Source of the DNA: Patiria miniata
Lineage: Eukaryota; Echinodermata; Asteroidea; Valvatida; Asterinidae
Reading direction: 5' to 3'
NCBI RefSeq assembly: GCF_015706575.1
Contig: NW_024037076.1
Coordinates: forward strand, 18,046,898-18,110,897
DNA: 64,000 bases
The notes under the pieces are model-generated. The model ran no database searches. It had not been told where the DNA came from and saw only the letters and a program-made list of their open reading frames with translations. Shown here piece by piece: positions 21,289 through 30,799 of this stretch. A program made the translations under genes and the position numbers. Position 1 is the stretch's first letter; every line of letters begins with the position of its first letter.

Positions 21289-22025
21289 GTAAGTTGTTCG
21301 TTTATGATGTCACAGCGGAGAGTGCAATCTCCATTTGCATATCATAAGCTTTGGGCATCAATTGTAAACTTGGCAGTTTGAAATCGATAATGTAACAATG
21401 GAAACTAAAAACTTTATGTAGTGCAGGCTATTGGAATGGGAATTAATCTCACATTAAAACATATCAATCTCATATAAATCAAAAAAAAGAAGAAGCTAGT
21501 TCAGCAATTTGTTTTATTTATTTTGATCGTGGGCAATGTTTTTACGGCTCCGATTTAGTATAGTTTGCAAAATTGAAGTTAAATTACTTGCACGAGAACA
21601 GCAGGTCTTAATGGGTTTTGAAAAGACGTCTTTAACCATGGGTCACATGCTAAAAAAGAAAGAAAATAAAGGCCCCATAGTACAACACTTACTGGAAATT
21701 GGGATTTTACAACCGTTTTATTATCAGCTAGCTTTATCTTACAAATAGTTCTAATTTTCGCAAAGTACTGAGCATGACGGGATTATTTAATCTTGCCAAT
21801 AATAGATAAGAAATTATTCTTGAAGCTTTTTAAACTGTATTTTATTCGGGGCAAGAGTCACAAAACATAACAGTAAAAGCCAACTTTAATCTATAATGGA
21901 TAACGTCAGTAACTTTCACCCTGCATTAATCGGAATAATATGATTAAATTATAAGTTCCCGGTTTTTTTGTCGAGTTTGAACTCGAAAAGTAGATTTCTT
22001 TTCAATCGTTTTTTCCCCTAGCAAT

Positions 22026-22290
22026 ATAGAAGTTATTCACTTTGAAACAGACATCTAACAACCAAATCCAGCAACATTTAGTTATTAAAATATTTTTTTT
22101 CAGATAATGTGGATAATATTCTCAAATGCATAGCGGGTTCATTTATGCGCAAAATGAAAACCCTTTTTTGCAGAGAGTTGAAGACACCATTATTCGTACT
22201 TTTTTGGTTTAGACATATTATACAAATTGAAAATTTGTCAGGAGAAAAAGCAAATGTTGTTTTGAGGAGCACATGCATTATTTTGTGAAG
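22026..22290 (+). repeat. Intron block with LRR-like peptide, copy 4
   Basis: Divergent copy of the 11845/13346/18248 block. It has AAGTTATTCACTTTGAAACAGACATC and CAACCAAATCCAGC, giving KLFTLKQTSNNQIQ. A poly-T insertion follows and there is no acceptor in the expected position. It supports descent of the whole locus from repeated copies of one module. Confidence 0.4.
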
Positions 22291-22370
22291 AAATATTAAG
22301 CGCGTTCTTCCCAACGGTAATATCTATTTTTTTGCACTATATATCAACTGTGTCGTTCTCCATTTGATTA

Positions 22371-22432
22371 AATCTTCCGCTTGTGACCATTCCACCTGGT
22401 ACTTTTGGTGGACTCTCAAGTCTCAAACATCT
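22371..22432 (+). pseudogene. LRR exon, type A, acceptor lost
   Basis: The sequence encodes NLPLVTIPPGTFGGLSSLKH and joins a perfect donor (CTGTAAGTTTGATG). The acceptor and the first ten bases of the exon are deleted: the usual GATTCGACAGTGAAATGAT is reduced to GATTA. It is the last LRR-related sequence before the transposon-filled intron. Confidence 0.72.
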
Positions 22433-22477
22433 GTAAGTTTGATGTGGTTCGCATTTTGTTTTGGTTAATTGAAGAGT

Positions 22478-22698
22478 ATGGGCGTCGCCGTAAAAAACGG
22501 GAAAAAAGACAAACAAAAGTGAAAAGAGGTGCGAAGCCAATTGCTGTTAATTTGATGGGGGGGGGGGGGTAGGGCAAATGCTCCCTGCTCACGCTCGGAA
22601 AAATGATAAATTGAGAACATAATGAAAAAGTTAAGGAATTTTGGGGAAAAAATTGCTTAGCCCCCCCCCCTTGGAAAAAAATCCAGGCGACGCCCATG
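22478..22698. mobile_element. Short TIR element with 9-bp target duplication (221 bp)
   Basis: The ends ATGGGCGTCGCC and GGCGACGCCCATG are inverted repeats. TTGAAGAGT is duplicated exactly on both sides (22469-22477 and 22699-22707). Removing the insert restores the TTAATTGAAGAGTATATACTG intron sequence that aligns with 15535 and 20540. A 9-bp duplication is typical of Mutator-like elements; no transposase is present, so this is inference. Confidence 0.85.
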
Positions 22699-23148
22699 TT
22701 GAAGAGTATATACTGCAAGCTCTATTTGGATCTTAAACTATATCTATATAGGACCCGATCTCACTCTCACCAAAGCTAACGTTAACTATTGTATATAAAG
22801 GGGTTTTTCGGTCATTTCTTTTAAATTTGGTTCATGCAAAAAAGGTATGTAATGGATATTTGCGATATTACAGTATTATTCATAAATACCTAAGATAGTT
22901 TACCCATTCCCATTGGTCGAGAACCCGTCACGGGGCCGGTCTTAAATGGATGATAAAGACATGGCTGGCTGGTCTCAAACAATCGTCCTGTGTCACATGA
23001 AATACCGTTTTATTGGTTGAACGTCGCAATCCTCACGTACGTTAAAGCCAGAGTCCATCATTTGCAGCTATCCAAAAAGTAACTGGCGTATCATTGTTGA
23101 AAAACATACTTGGATGAAATATACATGTAGTAAGGAACTAAACGCCCT

Positions 23149-25162
23149 GTGTTACAACTGATAATGTAGTAACCAACGGATAACGCATCACCAACCGATA
23201 ATGTATCACAAATTGACCGATATTGTATCACTAACCGATAATGTACCAAAAATTGACTGATAGTGTAGTAAAATTTGTATCCGATAATGTATCACATGTC
23301 GACGGATAATGTAACTACAAAATAAGTGTATCCGATAATGTATCACCACGGAACGGATACTGTATCAACCGATAATGTATCAAAAATCAACCGATAATGT
23401 ATCAGTATTGGGAAAAGGTGGAAATATTGCAAATTAATTAAAGTCTAATAAGTGCCTTTACTATGATGAGTCCCCACTCGAGAAAGTTTATCATTAATAA
23501 TATATTTTTTTTTAATTTGGGAGGTAGGGAGTTTCTCTGGTTCGGAGACGCTCTACTTCCAAGTGGGCCTAGGCTAGTGGCGTATCCAGCTTTTGATGTC
23601 GGGGGGGGGGGGGTAACCGCACTCGCCTATCCGCGCCGAAATGTGGACAAGTTCTTTTCTCTGGACACTTGGCCTCCTATGGGCTTCGTGCTGCGACACA
23701 AGAGGGCGCGTTTTACCACTTTTGAGAGCCTCATGGACCTACGGGACCATTGATCTCCTTATGGAGATCAATGGACGGGACACAGCATGTGCGTACTGTA
23801 CTGTACTGGTTCGCGCGCAAAGTTCCACACCACTTCCAGAATGTGCCAGAATGTGGCTATTAGCAGCAGCGTCTTCGCATGAGCGTCAGGCAGCGTCGGC
23901 GAGCGCATACGTTCAATTTAACTTGCGATGGTCTCCCAGACTATTCCCTCCCCCAATAACTTTGCATCATTCAAAATACGCGCTGTGGATGAACCGGGAA
24001 CACATACGAGTGGCGAGGCATGTGTATAGCAAAACTACCATCTGAAATGATCGTGTAACTTGAGCTGTCACAAAAGATACAATGTAACAAGTTTACCGGA
24101 TTTAGGCGGCAATCGTCGAAGATAGTCTAGATGCGATCAAGCTTCATGGGTCCCTTGTCGACCCCAGTCGATTTTTTTTTCTTACAGATTTGAAAAGGGC
24201 ACAATCACAGCATTACTGCTCATTTAGTGGGGGATGAGGGGAAGGGTGGATGAGGGGGGAGGGGGGAGGAGGGGGAGGGGGGGATGAGGGGAGGGGGTCG
24301 ATGAGTGGGGAGGGGGGGGGGGGGGTCGTGCCATATTTTCAACGGGGAGCGCTGATAAAATCCTACAATCATGTACACAATATTACTGTACCGTACAAAA
24401 TAATGCCCAGGCTTTTTTTAGGGGGGGGGGGGGGGCAGAGTCCAGAAAGAATTCCTGTGTACATTTTCAGATTGTTTTGCTGATGACCCCCCCCCCCCCC
24501 CCGCGAAAATTCCTGGATCCGCCCCTGCAACAGTAGCGTAAATCTGTGCTGGGGACTTGGGGATGGGGATAGCTAAAAAAAAAAAGTCCTGGCCGTGAAA
24601 TACAAACAGGGGGGGGGGGGGGGGGGGGCTTTGCTGGAGACCACATGACACTGGGGACGCTGTTCATGATACCGACGTCCCTGCACATTTCAAGCTATTT
24701 GTATTTTTTCTCCCTTTCTCAGTACTATTTAATACATTTCGGCGGTTGGAAAGTTTGAAAAATACCTCAAAATCTGCCCTTTTTCTCTAAATACAAAATA
24801 ATGGGGGTGGTGGTGATCAACTAGCCCAGACCCCCTCCCTGGTGAAAAAATGGGGCGGGAGTAATCGGACATAAAACAAACATTTGTGTACACCTTTTCC
24901 CCATACTGATACATTATCGGTTGATTTTTGATACATTATCGGTTGATACAGTATCCGTTCCGTGGTGATACATTATCGGATACACTTATTTTGTAGTTAC
25001 ATTATCCGTCGACACGTGATACATTATCGGATACAAATTTTACTACACTATCAGTCAATTTTTGGTACATTATCGGTTAGTGATACAATATCGGTCAATT
25101 TGTGATACATTATCGGTTGATGATGCGTTATCCGTTGGTTACTACATTATCAGTTGTAACAC
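23149..25162. mobile_element. Foldback element with 272-bp arms built of CCGATAATGTATCA repeats (2.0 kb)
   Basis: The left arm (23149-23420) and right arm (24891-25162) are reverse complements of equal length with only a few mismatches seen by eye. The tips are GTGTTACAACTGATAATG and its complement. Each arm is a tandem series of variants of (A/C)CCGATAATGTATCA with short spacers. CCT flanks both sides, a possible 3-bp duplication. The 1.47-kb loop holds poly-G elements, a G-rich simple repeat (24226-24330) and hAT-type ends (for example GGATCCGCCCCTG at about 24520). No transposase was recognised. Confidence 0.88.
24226..24335 (+). repeat. GA/G-rich simple repeat in the foldback loop
   Basis: Irregular runs of GGGGGAGG and GATGAGGGG extend for about 110 bp. 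Further poly-G or poly-C runs of 12 or more follow at about 24420, 24487 and 24608. The small Gly-rich or Pro-rich open frames here are low-complexity artefacts. Confidence 0.7.
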
Positions 25163-25671
25163 CCTGTGAAATTCTTCTTTCTGGCAAGCTGTCATTTTGA
25201 AGAAATCAACGAAAGAAGGCACAGTTGGAAATTTCTGTTAGTAGTTTTTTTATCCGGCGAAGCGCACGCAAGCGTTAACACGACGCACACGTCCGCGCGC
25301 GGTTGCTATAATTCGTCGGATCAGTGCGCGACATCGCGTAGCTGCAATCTGATTGGTCAGAACGCCATGGGGCGGTGGTTACTGGATCGGTCCATTGGCT
25401 CAGTGAGAACATGGAGGAATAAAATATTTTATTTTCTTCCTTCATGATGAGAACGTGTGTCGGACGCTGAATTCAAGCCCAATTCAAAACATGATTCAGC
25501 AACTTTTTATTTGAAATCAAGATGTTGTTTTTCTCGAAATATATAGCTGAATTAAGCTGAGCTGAAACTTCATAAGGTTAGCTGTTTAGCGCCCTTCTTT
25601 AGAATTTGAGCACTATTGTTGCTTCAAACGAACAAAATGCACAAATTACAAATGATGGACTATACCTTTAA

Positions 25672-26384
25672 GGTAGTCTGGTTCCCAGACCAAAAGATTC
25701 TGACTATTCCTGATGAATCTTAGGTCCGGTAGCCTCCGGTAATACATTGTATGACAATTTACATCACGTGACTAAAACGGGAGGAATTCCTCCTTTTTCC
25801 GAAAATTTCCGAAGTTTGCCGAAGTCGTTTCGTCGACAATCGGATAGCGCCCGAGTATATAATATAGGTTTAATTAACTGCTAATTGCTTATTAATTTTA
25901 TTTCAAATGACTTGATAATTAATGTTCATTGCTTTCATTTGGAAAACCTGTAATTCAACGATGATTTTGTGCATCAAATATACTCGGATCGTATGGCCGA
26001 ACTTTTTTGATGCGTCATGTACAATTTTGAATTTGACGACCGTTACCGAGATTTCCCAAAACTCGGTCTTCGTTCGGGTCTGCCTGATAACAGTGCTATT
26101 TGGATGCCTAATTTTGAAGATTCCAAATCAACATTAGTCAATGTTATCTTACAGAAACATCAAACTGTATTATCGTAACTGTATGATATTACAAAGCAAG
26201 TGATTTATTTTAAAACTATGATCAGAACATTAAAAGCTACAAGCGATAAAGCGAAATCGGAAACGAAACCGAGCTTTGAAAAAGGGCCCTCAACGCTGTC
26301 ATGTTTGTTTTTAGTCACGGAGGCTGCCTGACCTAAGATTCATCAGGAATAGTCAGAATCTTTTGGTCTGGGAACCAGACTACC
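25672..26384. mobile_element. TIR element with long inverted ends (713 bp)
   Basis: Both ends carry an inverted repeat of about 55 bp starting GGTAGTCTGGTTCCCAGACC. It includes AAAAGATTCTGACTATTCC and ends near CTTAGGTC. TTTAA flanks both sides (25667-25671 and 26385-26389). The left TTTAA overlaps the TTAA at the right edge of the element at 23046-25667, so the two abut. The interior has no recognisable protein. Confidence 0.85.
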
Positions 26385-26739
26385 TTTAAGGATGCGCAAT
26401 ACTACCAGTAAGTCAATATTTCATACAAGGAGTGCGTTCGATTACTTCCCCCGCACTTACTCGTGCAAGCGCGATAGCGTTCGATTTACCTCTCACGTGA
26501 CTTCTAGTGCTTACTCGAGCCGGATCGCCGAGTCGGTTCGCCGAATCGAGCCATGCAATAAACATGGCTGCCAACGTGCATGACGCCCTGGGCGCTATTT
26601 TTTTTCCATACCACACGCTGTTAGTATAATATAGAATATGCTGGAGGGCCCTATAGTTATGTGCAATAGTATAATGTTTAAAACTACCACATCGATCGAG
26701 TCACTGCTGAAGTGTCACGGATACTACATTGGCTTACGA

Positions 26740-26775
26740 ATCCGATGGTGCGAGTTCGATTCCCATTGGATGCTT
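26740..26775 (+). other. tRNA B-box-like sequence
   Basis: GGTGCGAGTTCGATTCCCATTGG resembles a tRNA T-arm (B box of a type-2 Pol III promoter). A matching A box and a full cloverleaf are not evident, so it is at most a SINE fragment. Confidence 0.3.
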
Positions 26776-27059
26776 CTTGTGGTTTTGGAGGATTTTTTTC
26801 AAGGGAAAATAAAGTCCGAGAACCTGACTTGCAACTCAACGTAACTTCGAAATACGCCCATATGCATGTGTACAGAAAAAAAAATCTTTCTTTTGTTTCC
26901 AAACGGCATCCGCTTTCCATCTTCTGATTGGTCCATTATACATGCATATCTAATGCCTTGTTCTCCATAACACAAACCCAAGACAGACTTTACGTCTAGT
27001 GAGAAATGTTCCTTCCTCGCTTTACTTATTTAAAAGGTAAAATGAGAAGAAGTGAAAAC

Positions 27060-27150
27060 GCTCACTGAGATTCGAACTCAGATCACCTGATAAGAAACCA
27101 GGCCCCTGTTCAATGTTGTCTCTCATTGCGCGGTGTGTGCTCCATCAGCT
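27060..27150 (-). repeat. tRNA-derived, SINE-like sequence
   Basis: On the minus strand, AGCTGATGGAGCACACAC (loosely A-box-like) is followed about 60 bp later by GATCTGAGTTCGAATCTCAG, a good T-arm or B box. The spacing is long for a tRNA gene and suits a tRNA-derived SINE. No tail or target duplication was identified. Confidence 0.45.
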
Positions 27151-27366
27151 GGGGAGAACAACCGGGGAGCGGGGGAGTGGATGACCGTGGCAGGCTGCGT
27201 AATGTTTTTTCCTAGGAGGGTTAGGGGCAATGTCATGAATAATTCAGTTTTCCCTTTGAATCATTGCAAGACTCAGGTTCTCGTTCTATTTTCCCCTTAA
27301 TTTAAAATTATCTCAGTGATAAATTTGGAGAAGAAAAATAGCTGATGAAAATGAGCAGCGACGACG

Positions 27367-27428
27367 TGGATTCGAACCAGGGATCTTTGTATCCATAGCT
27401 CATCTCGCTATCCGCTAGGCTACAGTAG
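27367..27428 (-). repeat. tRNA-like SINE head with A and B boxes
   Basis: On the minus strand the sequence has TAGCCTAGCGG, an exact fit to the Pol III A-box pattern TRGYNNARNNG. GGTTCGAATCC, a perfect B box, follows about 45 bp later. The acceptor-stem halves do not pair well, so a working tRNA is unlikely. The upstream side on this strand abuts the hairpin at 27431-27517. It is best read as a tRNA-derived SINE or a tRNA pseudogene. Confidence 0.55.
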
Positions 27429-27430
27429 CA

Positions 27431-27517
27431 TAAAGCATTTTAAAGAACGGTTGTCGTCGAGCTACCACACAGTAACTGTGTGGTAGCTCGACGACAACCG
27501 TTCTTTAAAATGCTTTA
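27431..27517. repeat. Perfect 87-bp palindrome (43-bp arms, 1-nt centre)
   Basis: The left arm starts TAAAGCATTTTAAAGAACGG and ends CACACAGT at 27473. A single A (27474) is followed by the exact reverse complement to 27517. No mismatch was found on reading. As RNA it would form a long uninterrupted hairpin; as DNA, a cruciform. Confidence 0.95.
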
Positions 27518-28898
27518 ATGTATTGTAACTAGTTGAGTAACTAACAACAATGCTGTTGATGTCATTGTCCGTTCTCATGGATAAACATGAATTATTCATG
27601 ACATTGCCCCTAACCCTCCTAGGAATAAAAATTACGCTGGCATGCTCAGGAGGTAACCAACCATTTTGGCCGGGAGTCAGGGTGACCGTAAGGTCATGGC
27701 AACATTCTGCTAAATGCGCTTCAAAAATCGGTCAGATTTATCAAAAATCTGCCAAATTCCCCAGATTTTCCGCAAAATACACTGGAAACCCTTAAAATCA
27801 CATGCAGATTTGTAGTGCTGCCTTAATTAAGGTTCAAATTACATAATTAACAGTCTATAGTCACATAAAGATGTTTTGAAATTATTGGGTAAATTTTAGG
27901 CAAAACGCGGTTGCGGCGTTAAGTCAGGTTCCCAGTAAATCTCAGCACCTAGACCAGCCGACCTGTTTCCATTTATCCAAGGATTTGTTCAGTTTGAAAA
28001 TATTAAAGATTTTTAAACAAATGTACCATTTTTTTCTCCAAATTTGCTATGGTTTTTAGCTGTTAATCACCATTTTTGCAGAATTCTGCCAGAAATCTGC
28101 CAAAAATATCCATTCTGTCAAATTCTCTGTCAAGCTCTTTTTTTTTTAACAAAAGAATCTGTTAAATTAGCCAAAAATCGGCTAAAACGGTCCCCCCTGC
28201 CGGAGTGTCTGAATGTATTATAGCCTTGATGTTAGGATTTGGACATTGCGCGTATTACGCCCTCAAATAACAATACACACGCACGCGCGCTGGTTTCACA
28301 ACATGGTCAACGTCATCACGCGAGGAGCTAGGTCCGAGTAAGCTGGGGGAGTAATCGAACGCACTCAAGGTTTAAGACTGATTAGCGCCTGGAATGCTCA
28401 TAATTACCCTCGGTTTCGCCACGGGTAATTTTCAGCATCCAGACTCCAACCAGTCTTAAACAAAGTGTTTAATACCTTCCAAGCACACATTTATTCCCCT
28501 ATCAATTCTCTGACTTGGGAAAGTCACAGTATTGATTTATTAAAAGAAAATATGTAACAGATCGTAATAACTACTTCCAATGTTTTTTCCAACGAAATAA
28601 TACATGTATGTATGTTTGCAATGTGACGTCGTTGGAATGTATAGTAGAAATATATTGCTGTCCCGCGAAAAGTAATCCCCAACAAAGGTACAATATGAAC
28701 AAGTTATAACTCAACGACCATTATTTTATGTTTTTTTTTTATCTTAAATCGTGGAAGTCGGTGATGTGTGACCAGAGGAATGCATCCATGATATCATTGG
28801 AAAGTTTACCGCAAAGTAGTTTATGACGACCATAATAATGGTCATATTGTTCATAGTTTGGTCATATTATTTGGTAATACATCCCTTTGTTTTGTGAT

Positions 28899-29153
28899 CA
28901 GGCCCATATTTTCCGATAGGCACAGTAGGCACTGTAGGCACTGTGTGCTATAGGGCCTACGAAAAAAATCGGGGCCCTACGAAAAAAAATGAGGGCCTAC
29001 TAAACATATACCACTGTGTGCCAACAGGCTTTAGAGAGCTACCAGTTTGGGACTGGCTTGCTAGTTATAGTAGGCCTACAGCTTAGCATTAACATGAAAT
29101 TGGTGCTGGTGCCTAGTATGCCTAGGGCCTACGAAACACTGAATCCAGCCCTG
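28899..29153. mobile_element. hAT-like short element (255 bp)
   Basis: It begins CAGGCCCATATTTTCC and ends AATCCAGCCCTG. TTGTGAT flanks both sides (28892-28898 and 29154-29160). The host sequence TTTGTGTGATACC at 14115 and 19020 shows the uninterrupted site. The interior repeats AGGCAC(A/T)GTAGGCACTGT and several GGGCCTACGAAA words. Confidence 0.75.
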
Positions 29154-29168
29154 TTGTGATACCTTTCT

Positions 29169-30782
29169 ACGAAAGCCCTGTAGTGCCATCAAGTATATAT
29201 TTCGCCAAGTTCGTTTTTATGAGTTATATATTTCGCCAAGTTTGTTTTTATGAGTTATATATTTCGCCAAGTTCGTTTTTATGAGTTATATATTTCGCCA
29301 AGTTCGTTTTTATGAGATACATTTTGTCGAAGTTCGTTTTTATGAGATACATTTTCTCGAAGTTCGTTTTTATGAGTTACATTTTCTCGAAGTTCGTTTT
29401 ATGAGTTACATTTTCTCGAAGTTCGTTTTTATGAGATACATTTTGTCGAAGTTCGTTTTTATGAGATATATTTTACGGAGTTACGGAGTTTTATGAAGTT
29501 ACGGAGCCCCTAAAGGACATCCAAAATTATTTTCTTATCTCATGCGCACGACATAATATCTCGTGCGCACGAGATAATTATCACAGGCGCACGACATATA
29601 TGACGTGCGCACGAAATAATATCTCGTGCGCACGAGATAATTATAAGTATTAACGGAGCTTGCTGCACGTGCAGCGGACGAGTTTGTTTGTAACGAAAGC
29701 AGCGTGTCTGGTACGGAGCCCCTAAAGGAACATCCAAAATTATGTTTTTTATCTCGTGCGCACGACAAACTATCTCGTGCGCACGACATATATCTCGTGC
29801 GCACGACATGCGCAAGCTCCGTTAATGCTTATAATTATCTCGTGCGCACGAGATATATGTCATGGCGCACGAGATATATGTCGTGCGCACGTGATAGTTA
29901 TCTCGTGCGCACGAGATATTATGTCGTGCGCACGTGATATATGTCGTGCGCCAGTGATAATTATCTCGTGCGCACGAGATATTATGTCGTGTGCACGAGA
30001 TAAAAATTTTTTGGATGTCCCTTTAGGGGCTCCGTAACTTCATAAAACTCCGTAATTCCGTAAAATATATCTCATAAAAACGAACTTGGACAATATATAA
30101 CTCATAAAAACGAACCTTGGCGAAATATATAACTCATAAAAACAAACTTGGCAAAATATATAACTCATAAAAACGAACCTTGGCCAAATATATAACTCAT
30201 AAAAACGAACTTGGCGAAATATATAACTCATAAAAACGAACTTGGCCAAATATATAACTCATAAAAACGAACTTGGCCAAATATATAACTCATAAAAACG
30301 AACCTTGCGAAATATATAACTCATAAAAACGAACCTTGCGAAATATATAACTCATAAAAACGAACCTTGCGAAATATATAACTCATAAAAACGAACTTGG
30401 CGAAATATATAACTCATAAAAACGAACTTGGCCAAATATATACTCATAAAAACGAACTTGGCCAAATATATAACTCATAAAAACGAACCTTGCGAAATAT
30501 ATAACTCATAAAAACGAACCTTGCGAAATATATAACTCATAAAAACGAACCTTGCGAAATATATAACTCATAAAAACGAACTTGGCCAAATATATAACTC
30601 ATAAAAACGAACCTTGTGGCGAAATATATAACTCATAAAAACGAACCGTGGCGAAATATATAACTCATAAAAACGAAACTTGGCAAAATATATAACTCAT
30701 AAAAACGAACCTTGGCCAAATATATAACTCATAAAAACGAACTTGGCGAAATATATACTTGATGGCACTACAGGGCTTTCGT
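29169..30782. mobile_element. Foldback element with 31-bp subterminal repeats (1.6 kb)
   Basis: The tips ACGAAAGCCCTGTAGTGCC and GGCACTACAGGGCTTTCGT are perfect inverted repeats of 25 bp. ACCTTTCT is duplicated exactly outside them (29161-29168 and 30783-30790). The joined flanks read GATACCTTTCTCTGAGAGAA, matching the uninterrupted paralog at about 21150. Inside each tip is a tandem array of a roughly 31-bp unit (AAGTTCGTTTTTATGAG...), about 9 units on the left and 22 on the right. These enclose an inverted ACGGAGCCCCTAAAGG...CATCC pair and a core rich in ATCTCGTGCGCACGAGAT palindromes. No transposase. The 8-bp duplication suggests hAT mobilisation. Confidence 0.92.
29521..30005. repeat. Cluster of ATCTCGTGCGCACGAGAT palindromes
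   Basis: The core of the foldback element has around fifteen full or variant copies of the 18-bp self-complementary word ATCTCGTGCGCACGAGAT, separated by AATTATC or ATATGTC spacers. A nested inverted pair (GATAATTATAAGTATTAACG at 29637 and its complement near 29840) surrounds a 150-bp loop. In that loop a partial copy of the ACGGAGCCCCTAAAGG block recurs. Confidence 0.85.
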
Positions 30783-30799
30783 ACCTTTCTCTGAGAGAA

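Larger units (their letters stand above)
23046..25667. mobile_element. Probable TTAA-flanked element enclosing a foldback element
   Basis: AGCCAGAGTCCATCATTTG on the left pairs with CAAATGATGGACTATACCT on the right, with three mismatches in 19. TTAA flanks both (23042-23045 and 25668-25671). Nearly all the interior is the nested foldback element at 23149-25162. The rest (25166-25660) has no recognisable gene. Confidence 0.6.
27210..27624. mobile_element. Inverted-repeat insertion carrying a hairpin (about 415 bp)
   Basis: A 35-bp inverted pair, TCCTAGGAGGGTTAGGGGCA onward at 27210-27244 and its complement at 27590-27624, encloses a tRNA-like sequence and the perfect hairpin. The similarity continues outward through GCGTAATG/ATTACGC. 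It is probably a nested small DNA transposon; the target duplication was not resolved. Confidence 0.65.
26431..28365. mobile_element. TIR element with 5-bp target duplication (1.9 kb)
   Basis: The ends AGTGCGTTCGATTACTTCCC and GGGGGAGTAATCGAACGCACT are inverted repeats that continue imperfectly into a CTTACTCG segment. CAAGG is duplicated exactly outside both ends (26426-26430 and 28366-28370). The interior holds tRNA-like promoter sequences, an inverted pair at 27210-27244 / 27590-27624 and a perfect hairpin. No transposase frame was seen and I do not assign a superfamily. Confidence 0.8.
28497..30799. repeat. Intronic repeat block (copy 4), split by two transposons and cut by the gap
   Basis: From ATCAATTCTCTGACTTGGG onward this matches 20757-21184 and its relatives, the block that precedes each type-B LRR exon. 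It is interrupted at 28899-29153 and at 29169-30782. Its last visible bases, CTGAGAGAA, run into the N gap about 50 bp short of where an LRR exon begins in the paralogs. Confidence 0.75.

Noticed and set aside
23641..24045. 134-codon plus-strand frame in the foldback loop
   Set aside because: It starts inside a poly-G hAT-like fragment, has no recognisable domain and no splice or conservation evidence.
27367..27428. Functional tRNA gene on the minus strand
   Set aside because: A and B boxes are good, but the acceptor-stem halves do not pair and there is no clear anticodon arm. Kept only as a SINE-like sequence.
29281..30249. Periodic open frames in the foldback element
   Set aside because: They translate the 31-bp and palindromic repeats of a transposon and have no independent coding evidence.
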